From DASXTS01 sp036505275 (GTDB lineage: Bacteria; Actinomycetota; Actinomycetes; Mycobacteriales; Pseudonocardiaceae): a stretch of DNA of 6,097 bases. Position 1 is the first letter of the stretch. Each line of letters begins with the position of its first letter. This document shows, in pieces, positions 1-5,161 of the stretch. The position numbers and the translations under genes are program-made. The stretch covers positions 1-6,097 of the forward strand of contig DASXTS010000501.1 in the NCBI GenBank assembly GCA_036505275.1. Direction: 5' to 3'. The notes under the pieces were generated by a model. That model saw only the letters and a program-made list of their open reading frames with translations. It searched no databases and was not told the origin of the DNA.

Positions 1-80
1 ACAAGATCAACGGCCGTATCGCGGGTGGTAAAGCCCCGGCAGGGCAGTTTTCACGTGCCGTTGACATTTTGCGGATGTAG
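1..80 (+). CDS. Possible C-terminal tail of an unidentified gene (partial)
   Basis: Frame 3 is open from the left edge to a TAG at 78-80 and encodes about 25 residues beginning KINGRIAGGKAPAGQ and ending AVDILRM. I do not recognise a family. The only support is a protein-like composition and the fact that a perfect 10-bp hairpin begins two bases after the stop, where a terminator would be expected. Third-position GC is only moderate. The opposite strand is also open across this stretch, so the two readings compete and this one may be chance. Confidence 0.22.
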   Translation, partial: KINGRIAGGKAPAGQFSRAVDILRM

Positions 81-313
81 CGGTCGACCTCGGTGAGGTC
101 GACCAGGCTGAGAAGAGCCCGTACACGCCGAGTGATCCAGCGTCTGCGCCGCGTGGCAACGAACTCGCCAGCCCGACTCGTCCACCGCCAGCCTGGCCAG
201 TGCCTCCGCGTGGTCCTTGCGGGCCACCGCATCGCCACCGTGGTGGTCTGCTCCTCGACCCGTTCAGCGGTGTATCCGTCGATCATCGGTTGCAGAGTAC
301 CCGGAAAAAGCAT
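51..313 (-). pseudogene. Frameshifted minus-strand remnant, HEAT-repeat-like stretch (tentative)
   Basis: On the minus strand an ATG at 313-311 opens a frame reading MLFPGTLQPMIDGYTAERVE and then EQTTTVA. Restoring one lost base near 232-236 joins it to a second frame reading DAVARKDHAEALARLAVDE and then SGWRVRCHAAQTLD, which ends at a TGA at 51-53. The pattern 'LARLAVDESGWRVRCHAAQTL' resembles a HEAT-type helical repeat, but there is only one unit. The first frame stays open to the left edge and gives LLSLVDLTEVDRYIRKM near 75-125, so a second, compensating shift is possible. No ribosome binding site is obvious, and the start lies 22 bases from the divergent ATPase gene. The family assignment is inference and weak. 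Confidence 0.3.
82..104. terminator. Perfect 10-bp hairpin, possible terminator
   Basis: GGTCGACCTC at 82-91 and GAGGTCGACC at 95-104 are exact reverse complements separated by a 3-base loop. No T-tract follows, which is common for actinobacterial hairpin terminators. It lies just after the stop at 78-80. It could instead be a coding palindrome, because the minus-strand reading gives a plausible LVDLTEVDRY segment here. Confidence 0.45.
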
Positions 314-335
314 CACTTCATGGTAGAAAAGCAGG

Positions 336-1493
336 GTGACGGTGGGGTTGGTGGCACGCCTGGAGGAGGAACGGCGGCTTCGTGCGGCGCTGCGCCGAGC
401 ACCTATCGTGCTGATGACCGGTCCACGTCAGGCGGGAAAGTCGACGTTGGCCCGGACGGTGGTACGGCCCGCACCGTCGCACGTGTTCGATCTGGAAGAT
501 CCGCGGGATGCGGCGCGGTTGGGTGAGCCGACGCTGAGCCTGCCGTTACTGGATGGCACCGTCGTCATCGACGAGGCGCAGCGACGACAGGATCTGTTCC
601 CGGTGCTGCGAGTCCTGGCCGACGAGGATGCTCGGCCGGGCCGGTTCCTCGTGCTGGGCAGCGCATCGCCCGACCTGGTCGGTCTTGCCGCCGAGTCACT
701 CGCCGGCCGGGTCGCACTGATCGAGCTGGGCGGCTTCCGGCTGACCGACGTCGGGACGGGCGCCGTCGATACGCTGTGGGCGCGCGGCGGGCTGCCTCGG
801 TCGTACCTGGCCCCCGACGACGCCGGTTCACGAGCATGGCGTGACGATTACATCAGCACCTTTCTGGAGCGGGACCTTGCCAATCTCGGCGTCCGCATCC
901 CCGCCACGACCATGCGCCGGTTCTGGACCATGATCGCTCACTACCACGGCCAGGTCTGGAACGGTGCGGAGTTGGCCCGCGCCGTCGGTGTTTCGCAAAT
1001 GACCGTCCGCCGATACCTGGACGCCCTCACCGATGCCCTCACTGTCCGCCAATTGCAGCCGTGGCACGCCAACATCGCCAAACGGCAAGTGCGATCACCG
1101 AAGGTGTACGTGCGCGACAGCGGCCTGCTGCACCGGCTGCTGGGCATCGCCGACCGGCACGACCTCCTCGCCCACCCCAAGGTCGGCGCCAGCTGGGAAG
1201 GCTTCGTGATCGAACAGATCCTGATGCTCGACGTTCGCGACCCCTGGTTCTGGGGCACTCACACTGGAGCAGAAATCGACCTCGTCGTGAACGCCGACGG
1301 CGAGCGAGTCGGAGTGGAGATCAAACGCACCGACCGACCGAGCGTCACACCGTCCATCCGGCACGCCCTGACAGACCTCGCACTGGACCGAATCGTCGTC
1401 GCCCACGCAGGCTCGCACACATTCCCTCTCGCGCCAAAAGTCGAAGCAATCCCCGCTCACGACCTGCTCGCCAAAGGCCTCCACGCAGGATAA
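336..1493 (+). CDS. AAA-type ATPase, DUF4143 family (COG1373-like)
   Basis: This 385-residue protein, a normal family length, is the only long intact gene in the window. Residues 29-37 (GPRQAGKST) are a Walker A motif, 76-82 (VVIDEAQ) a Walker B, and 104-111 (FLVLGSAS) the sensor-1 strand; the family block SLAGRVALIEL follows at 121-131. The helicase-like LWARGGLPRSYLA motif is at 147-159. The C-terminal half has a winged-helix segment (about 208-232, including VSQMTVRRYLDAL) and a DUF4143 end with a PD-(D/E)xK-like set: E288 in WEGFVIEQ, D315 in GAEIDLVV, and E328/K330 in VGVEIK. There is no signal peptide or membrane helix, so it is probably cytosolic. The start is taken as GTG 336; GTG 342 is an alternative, with AGCAGG better placed upstream of it. 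Families of this type bind ATP, but their substrates and physiological role are largely unknown. There is no operon partner, and a hairpin follows the stop by 16 bases. Confidence 0.93.
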   Translation: MTVGLVARLEEERRLRAALRRAPIVLMTGPRQAGKSTLARTVVRPAPSHVFDLEDPRDAARLGEPTLSLPLLDGTVVIDEAQRRQDLFPVLRVLADEDARPGRFLVLGSASPDLVGLAAESLAGRVALIELGGFRLTDVGTGAVDTLWARGGLPRSYLAPDDAGSRAWRDDYISTFLERDLANLGVRIPATTMRRFWTMIAHYHGQVWNGAELARAVGVSQMTVRRYLDALTDALTVRQLQPWHANIAKRQVRSPKVYVRDSGLLHRLLGIADRHDLLAHPKVGASWEGFVIEQILMLDVRDPWFWGTHTGAEIDLVVNADGERVGVEIKRTDRPSVTPSIRHALTDLALDRIVVAHAGSHTFPLAPKVEAIPAHDLLAKGLHAG

Positions 1494-1509
1494 CGTCGCC
1501 CATCGTTGG

Positions 1510-1537
1510 GCCCGGCGGCTCACTCGTGCCGCCGGGC
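1510..1537 (+). terminator. Hairpin terminator after the ATPase gene
   Basis: GCCCGGCGGC at 1510-1519 and GCCGCCGGGC at 1528-1537 form a perfect 10-bp, nearly all-GC stem with an 8-base loop. It starts 16 bases after the ATPase stop codon. No T-run follows, as is usual for high-GC actinobacteria. The position and stem strength support transcription termination of the ATPase gene. Confidence 0.68.
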
Positions 1538-1567
1538 GCCGCCGCCGACAACCGGGCGTGGACACTG

Positions 1568-1597
1568 GGCCGGCAGGCCGCGGCCAAGCAGCCGGCC
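1568..1597. repeat. Second inverted repeat downstream of the ATPase
   Basis: GGCCGGC at 1568-1574 pairs with GCCGGCC at 1591-1597, and the 16-base loop itself contains the palindrome GGCCGCGGCC. It may be a tandem back-up terminator to the hairpin at 1510-1537. In such GC-rich DNA a 7-bp stem could also be chance. Confidence 0.3.
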
Positions 1598-1650
1598 TAA
1601 GCGGTCGAGGCCCTCGTGACTTGGCGGTCTTGAGGGGAACCCTACGTACC

Positions 1651-1689
1651 CGGGTGCGGCACTCCAACTTCATCGAGCGCACCTTCGGT
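1651..1689 (+). pseudogene. IS256-family transposase scrap (13-codon signature)
   Basis: The codons at 1651-1689 read RVRHSNFIERTFG, which matches from memory the 'RHSNFIERTFGE' signature in the C-terminal third of one IS256/Mutator transposase subgroup. The next codon is Ser instead of Glu, and the following residues (SAFGTLAAKR) no longer fit the family, so homology ends at about 1690. Upstream codons back to about 1640 (LRT) are ambiguous. The subgroup differs from the fragment at 2423-2770, so the two are probably not pieces of one element. The match is short and untested. From here to 1798 I see nothing else. Confidence 0.4.
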
Positions 1690-1798
1690 TCGGCGTTCGG
1701 GACCCTGGCGGCCAAACGGAGGTCCACCCACCCGAACCCCGGTGTGCTCGTGTCTGGTACTGGCGGCCGCTGTTTTCACGAGGGCGGCTTTCTGCGGT

Positions 1799-2421
1799 CG
1801 GGTGGACGGGTGGGAGGCCGAATGTGGCGAGGAGGTCGGGGCCGCCGCCGAAGACGTAGATGCGGGCGATGCCGGTGTCGGTCACGGTGAGGACGCCGAG
1901 TCCGAATGCACCGTGGATGCCGTCGCTGTTGCGGTGGTAGGCGGCCGCGGCGGGCTGTCCGTTGGCGGCAGTCGGGATCATGCGCCATTCCCCGGGGAGC
2001 CGATCACGTGCGTGAGGTAACGCAGGCAGGTCACGCGTCCGGCGAACCAGGTGCGGGTGCCGACCATTTCGATCGCGGCATCGGTGCGTAGTGCTCGTTC
2101 GAGGGCTGCCATGTCGGCGTTCTCGAAGCCGGCTATGTACTCGTCGAGCAGCGCCCTTGCGCGTGGGTCGGCAGGCTCGCTGATCTGCTCATGTTCCGGG
2201 TCCGCCTCGTCGAGGCGCACCCGGGCGCGCTGCAGCGCGCTCTTCACCGCGGCGGTCGTGGTGTCGAGCATGGTCGCGACCTCGGTGGCGGGGAAGCCGA
2301 GCACTTCGCGCAGGATGAGCACGGCCCGCTGGCGTGCAGGCAGGTACTGAAGGCTGGCGATGAGCGCGAGCCGGAGGCTCTCGCGCGATGCGACGATCGT
2401 CGCCGGATCCTCGCGCTGCGC
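1799..2421 (-). pseudogene. ECF sigma factor, SigG type with SnoaL-like domain; truncated and frameshifted
   Basis: On the minus strand, from 2421 downward, the reading starts QREDPATIVASRESLRLA. It continues through sigma region 4 (LPARQRAVLILREVLG, then the helix-turn-helix FPATEVATMLDTTTAAVKSA and LQRAR), and then a SnoaL-like domain (LLDEYIAGFENADMAALERA, TRTWFAGR, ANGQPAAAAY, FGLGVLTV, ending FGLPPVHP near 1799). This architecture is that of the mycobacterial SigG group of extracytoplasmic-function sigma factors, which bind core RNA polymerase. Region 2, needed for core and -10 binding, is absent: homology stops at about 2421, where an IS256 transposase fragment begins on the opposite strand. 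A single lost base in the C/G run at 1990-1997 moves the frame between GSPG and EWRMIPTAANGQ. The minus-strand frame continues upstream to an ATG at 2565, but that part is only the antisense of the transposase. It is non-functional as drawn. Confidence 0.87.
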
Positions 2422-2422
2422 A

Positions 2423-2770
2423 GAGCTCGACCACACCCACCCCGGCGCCGCGGCCAGCCTGCGCGAGGGCATGGCCGAGACCCTGACCGTGCTCCGCCTC
2501 GACGTGCCGCCCACACTGGCCCGCACCCTCCGCTCGACCAACGCCATCGAGAGCATGATCAGCATTTGTCGTGATCACGCCAGCTACGTCAAACGCTGGC
2601 GCGACGGCACGATGGCGCTGCGCTGGTGCGCCGCCGGCATGGTCGAGGCCGTCAAGCAGTTCCGCCGCGTCAACGGCCACCTCCACCTGCGATCCCTGCG
2701 CGACACGCTGCAACGAATCACCGAAACCGTCGGCGCCACCCGCGATGATGACGCCATCGACGCCGCCTAA
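2423..2770 (+). pseudogene. IS256-family transposase, C-terminal fragment
   Basis: About 115 codons to a TAA at 2768-2770. The reading begins ELDHTHPGAAASLREGMAET and contains LRLDVPPTLARTLRSTNAIE, CRDHASYVKRWRDG, MALRWCAAGMVEA and KQFRRVNGHLHLRSLRDTL, all typical of the C-terminal end of actinobacterial IS256/Mutator transposases. The full protein should be roughly 400 residues or more, so the N-terminal two thirds, with the first catalytic acidic residues, is missing. The frame continues upstream without homology because it runs through antisense sigma-factor DNA; the junction is at about 2420-2423. After the stop, GTTCC-AC-GGAAC at 2793-2804 is a small inverted repeat that could belong to the element's right end, but no matching left end is visible. 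Confidence 0.9.
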
Positions 2771-3054
2771 TGAACACCGGGCCGCCACCGAAGTTCCACG
2801 GAACTCGGGACATCCTCTCGCCGGCGACCTTGCTCTTCCTGCCAGTCGATCTGCTGTACCGCCGAATTCAGCTCCTGCATGCGGAGCGATCGGACCAGAT
2901 CGAGCAGCAGGTGGCTCCGCAATATCGGTTCCGGTCAGTGTTTTCGCAGCGATCTCGGCTGTTGGTCGGAATCGGCTTGGGCAGATACGCCACCATGGCA
3001 ATGTTCTACGCGGCCCTACTGATACTGCTGATCTTCGCACTGGTGACCGTCTAG
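2770..3054 (+). CDS. Small protein with C-terminal membrane helix (unrecognised)
   Basis: The 94-codon frame starts at an ATG overlapping the transposase stop (TAATG) and ends with a TAG. The first 17 or so residues (MNTGPPPKFHGTRDILS) probably translate IS end sequence. The rest looks like real coding DNA, with mostly G/C third positions. A charged helical middle (DLLYRRIQLLHAERSDQIEQ) is followed by a hydrophobic C-terminal segment (about residues 73-94, MAMFYAALLILLIFALVTV), which would give a tail-anchored or single-pass protein. I do not recognise a family. It could be the C-terminus of a longer membrane protein whose start was removed by the IS256 element. No ribosome binding site is evident at 2770. 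Confidence 0.38.
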   Translation: MNTGPPPKFHGTRDILSPATLLFLPVDLLYRRIQLLHAERSDQIEQQVAPQYRFRSVFSQRSRLLVGIGLGRYATMAMFYAALLILLIFALVTV

Positions 3055-3333
3055 TCGCATTCGTGTCATCGCCGCGTTGCGTCCTCGGCTCAGCCTTGCG
3101 GCCTTGATTGTCGATGCACAAACGGCACTCTCATTGGCAAAGTAGTGCGTTGCGCGCTCAACGGACAGACGAGGGGTCGATCGGCATCGGCTCCCACCGC
3201 AAATGATCGAGACAGGCGGACGCCGCCATCATGCACTGTCCGTCAAGGGTCCAGTCCGGCCATATGATCAGGAGCATCCGGCCAGGGCGCCGGGGCATCA
3301 CGCCGAGTTGTCCGCAAAGGGTTGGCTGGGTGA

Positions 3334-3577
3334 CGCGGACGATATCCTGCCCGGCTGCGGCTCGACAGCGAGCACGCCGCTCTCGCCGGTGCCGGCGAGA
3401 GCGGTGATGTCTGGCTGGCGCTGGATGGGCACCGAGGTGTTCGTCCTTGCCCCATCAGACGGGAACATCGGCATGTGGCTCGAGACCCCGGATCATGCGT
3501 CGGCGTCCTCGGGAGCTACGCAAGCTCCTGACGGCCCGGCAGCACGCGCCCTGGCAGGATGCCTCCGTGACCTGTGA
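3334..3577 (+). pseudogene. Frameshifted remnant of an unrecognised protein
   Basis: The frame beginning at 3334, just after a TGA, reads RLRLDSEHAALAGAGESGD then VWLALDG, with good third-position GC, and then turns into low-quality sequence. Removing one G from GGG at 3427-3429 joins it to the neighbouring frame, which reads TEVFVLAPSDGNIGMWLETP and ends at a TGA at 3575-3577. The rejoined product is about 80 residues of plausible protein. I cannot name the family. The palindrome at 3377-3404 lies inside it. It is a real pseudogene, a sequencing artefact, or less likely chance. Confidence 0.38.
3377..3404. repeat. 28-bp near-perfect palindrome
   Basis: CCGCTCTCGCCGG at 3377-3389 and CCGGCGAGAGCGG at 3392-3404 are exact reverse complements with only two bases (TG) between them. 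Counting G-U pairing, an RNA stem could extend to 3375/3406. It could be a cruciform, a dimeric protein-binding site or a relic of a mobile-element end. A terminator is possible on either strand, but no intact gene ends here. The loop would be too short to close without opening the innermost pairs. Confidence 0.75.
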
Positions 3578-3847
3578 GACGGGGCGACCGACGATGGCCG
3601 ATTTCTCGGGCGTACTCACTCGCGACGACTTCGCAGACTTCCTGCACCGTGAGCAGCTTCTTCGTGCACCGCAAGATCACCGATCGATTCTACGATCACA
3701 GCGGCGAAACCCGCCGCCACGTCGAACCCGCGCCCGGCCCACCCGACTTTGCTGTGCTGGGTGCGTGGGCGGAGTCGGCGGCAGGTTTGCGATCTTGCGA
3801 TGTTTGATCGGCCGATACGGGGGCCGAACGACGGGCACTGTCGTTTT

Positions 3848-3941
3848 CAGGCGTGTGCCGAACCAGTTGGAGAGCGCTTCTCGCAGCGCGAGCGCCGCGG
3901 TGTCGGGGTTCGTCGATGGTTGCGGCCCAGGCGATGGCTTG
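3848..3941 (-). pseudogene. Short coding remnant of unknown origin
   Basis: Immediately after monooxygenase homology stops, the minus strand reads QAIAWAATIDEP. Removing one base from the G run at 3905-3908 (C run on the coding strand) joins it to DTAALALREALSNWFGTRL. The rejoined peptide has a convincing amphipathic-helix composition and G/C third positions, but I cannot assign it. It does not resemble the continuation expected for the FAD monooxygenase, so a junction is placed near 3942. Confidence 0.3.
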
Positions 3942-4081
3942 GCTGAGACCGCCGGCCTTCGGGGTGTCTCGGATCTGCGGTTGCCGCTCGAGCACTAGCG
4001 GTCGCACGCCGGCCGGCACAGCTCAGCGGCCAGCATCAGTCCGGTCGGGCCGGCGCCCACGATGATCACGTCGGCGTCCAT
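3942..4081 (-). pseudogene. FAD-dependent monooxygenase, N-terminal fragment with frameshift
   Basis: The minus-strand ATG at 4081-4079 begins MDADVIIVGAGPTGLMLAAE and LCR, which is the N-terminal Rossmann fold with the GxGxxG dinucleotide-binding motif of class A flavoprotein hydroxylases (PheA/TfdB/UbiH-like). One base is missing at about 4008-4016 (CGGCC where CGGGCC would keep the frame). The next frame then continues AGVRPLVLERQPQIRDTPKA and GGLS, which matches the second strand, the FAD-ribose-binding Glu and the conserved 'KAGGLS' region. Homology ends after about 46 of the usual 400-500 residues. Without the GD motif and the substrate domain it cannot be an enzyme. The intact start and ribosome binding site show that this end of the gene is native. 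Confidence 0.78.
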
Positions 4082-4090
4082 CACTGGCCA

Positions 4091-4096
4091 CTCCTC
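4091..4096 (-). promoter_or_regulatory. Ribosome binding site of the monooxygenase fragment
   Basis: The minus strand reads GAGGAG, then nine bases, then the ATG at 4081-4079. The match to the anti-Shine-Dalgarno sequence and the spacing support this start and show that the 5' end of the gene survived. Confidence 0.6.
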
Positions 4097-4146
4097 GCGC
4101 AGTCATTCGTCGCGTCCCCACGGGTCGTGTCCCAGACCTGGTGTAA

Positions 4147-4589
4147 ATGAGGACGGACGTAGGTTCCTTCGAGACCGACCAAAGTCAACGACTCATGGTC
4201 GTCGACGCCGCTGGCCGGCGGGAGCTGTCCCTTGCCGATCTGGCCCGCTTCGGTTCTCCGGTGCGCGCCACCTGGACTGCACCTCCGGCTGGTATGCGGA
4301 GCAGGACTGGTCGGGTGCGCCGGTCTCTGCGCTGCTACGCGACCTCGGTCAGGCGCGCAGCCTGATGGTGCACTCGATCACCGGATACTGGGTTCGCCTA
4401 CCCGTCGACGACGTTGATGGGCAGTTGCTGGCCACGGCGGTCGGCGGGGCACCGCTGTCGCCTGGCCATGGTTACCCGGTGCGGCTTGTGGCACCCGGCA
4501 AGCGCGATTTCTGGTGGGTGAAATGGGTGGATCGCATCGAGCTGCAGTCGACCCCGTGGTGGTTGCAGTCCCCGTTCCCACTGACGTGA
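4147..4589 (+). pseudogene. Molybdopterin-dependent oxidoreductase (sulfite-oxidase-like), C-terminal domain, frameshifted
   Basis: The first frame reads RLMVVDAAGRRELSLADLAR and FGSPVRAT. A lost C at about 4271 then shifts the frame, and the second continues LDCTSGWYAEQDWSGAPVSA, VHSITGYWVRLPVDD, GGAPLSPGHGYPVRLVAPGK and DFWWVKWVDRIEL, ending PWWLQSPFPLT before a TGA at 4587-4589. This is the molybdopterin-binding domain of sulfite-oxidase/YedY-like proteins; the Cys in LDCTSGW (codon 4278-4280) corresponds to the conserved molybdenum ligand. The ending is that of actinobacterial membrane-anchored versions, whose N-terminal transmembrane part (roughly 300 residues) is missing. The ATG at 4147 has no ribosome binding site and is probably not a true start. 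The frame broken by the shift ends at 4365. Confidence 0.86.
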
Positions 4590-5161
4590 GGATCGCGTCA
4601 GAGCAGAACCGTCGGCGCCCCGGGCGCGTCATGCGGCCGGTTACCCGCCGAGGTTTGGGGAGCACGAGAAGTCTCCGTCGTTCAGGTTTCAGCGTGGGTT
4701 TCGTTCCCCGCGCACAGAATTGGGCTGCGGGGTCATCCCTGAAGGAGCGGGGCCGGTCAACCCCTAGTTCTTGGTTGTGATCTTTTCTTTTCCGGCTCTC
4801 CGCATGTTGTTGGGCGCGCTGGGATAGGCGTCGGTGTCAAGGATCGCCCGGAGGGCGACCGCGCAGCGGCCGTAGGTCCTTGACGCCGGCGCCGCCCGGC
4901 GCACACTGCAGATATCGGAGAGCGGGATCTTGGTTCGCGGCTCCCGGTTATCGGGTTGAACTGTCGGGTGCGTGTTCCAGCGCCGGTTTCCCCGGCTGTG
5001 GACAGGCCCCGGGTGGGGCTGTCGGTCATCCCTTCGCCGCTGGCTGGCGGCATGGAGTGCTACGACATGTGCCGATGGTGGGCGGGATCAATCAAGGGGG
5101 CGACCACGGCGGCGGTGGTCTTGACCCCGCGGCGATCCGCGCCCACCACGGTCCTGAACCG
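4590..5161. other. Non-coding stretch, probably the 3' flank of the IS110 element
   Basis: No convincing gene is present on either strand; the longest frame, minus strand 4757-5053, is rich in Arg, Pro, Ser and Thr without domain character. On the IS110 coding strand the transposase stop (5162) is followed by a CGCGG-CGAT-CCGCG hairpin at 5128-5141 and then a compact fold at 4833-4887. The boundary with unrelated DNA is unknown. I favour somewhere between 4740 and 4800, where a T-rich patch (ATCTTTTCTTTTCC, 4781-4794) interrupts the GC-rich sequence. 4590-4739 shows nothing. Confidence 0.5.
4833..4887 (-). ncRNA. Candidate structured RNA or DNA fold downstream of the IS110 transposase
   Basis: GGTGTCAAGGA at 4833-4843 pairs with TCCTTGACGCC at 4877-4887 (ten Watson-Crick pairs and one mismatch, which would be G-U on the plus-strand RNA). 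This encloses two further hairpins: TCGCCC-GGA-GGGCGA at 4844-4858, directly abutting the outer stem, and CCGC-GCA-GCGG at 4859-4869. Together they form a three-way junction of 55 bases. IS110-family elements are known to encode guide ('bridge') RNAs in the non-coding sequence next to the recombinase gene, upstream in the IS110 group and downstream in the IS1111 group. Assigning such a role here is inference. The strand is chosen by the transposase; transcription is unproven. A recombination-end structure is the alternative. Confidence 0.33.

Larger units (their letters stand above)
3055..3941. other. Region without an assignable gene
   Basis: Several short frames cross this stretch, but none gives a recognisable intact product. 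3055-3333 shows nothing I can support. 3334-3577 holds a frameshifted coding-like remnant and a strong palindrome, and 3848-3941 a short minus-strand remnant, each entered separately. 3578-3847 has only short frames. One reads MADFSGVLTRDDFADFLHRE from about 3594 and loses protein-like character after that; another on the minus strand reads VILRCTKKLL near 3680. Neither is enough for a call. The texture is that of eroded former coding DNA. Confidence 0.6.

Noticed and set aside
290..336. Promoter for the ATPase (TTGCAG at about 290, TAGAAA at 324-329)
   Set aside because: The spacing does not make a standard pair. TAGAAA is placed as a leaderless -10 would be, but it lacks the final T of TAnnnT, so I do not call it.
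1060..1600. 179-codon plus-strand frame overlapping the ATPase 3' half
   Set aside because: It is very Arg/Pro rich, a typical out-of-frame reading of GC-rich coding DNA.
1095..1727. 210-codon minus-strand frame opposite the ATPase
   Set aside because: It is a high-GC shadow of the ATPase, which has every expected motif on the other strand.
2423..2565. N-terminal extension of the sigma-factor frame to an ATG at 2565
   Set aside because: The residues do not resemble sigma region 2 or the region 2-4 linker and are exactly antisense to transposase codons.
2189..3121. 310-codon minus-strand frame
   Set aside because: It is antisense to the IS256 fragment and out of frame with the sigma factor in the part they share. 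No motif, and it crosses the junction at 2421.
3240..3350. Minus-strand peptide DIVRVTQPTLCGQLG, resembling a LysR helix-turn-helix
   Set aside because: Only about eight residues fit; the sequence on both sides does not continue the fold, and no frame correction improves it.
3600..3690. Minus-strand VILRCTKKLL, resembling the start of a DUF6933-type protein
   Set aside because: The match is ten residues, there is no ribosome binding site, and what follows (TVQEVCEVVASEYARE) does not fit.
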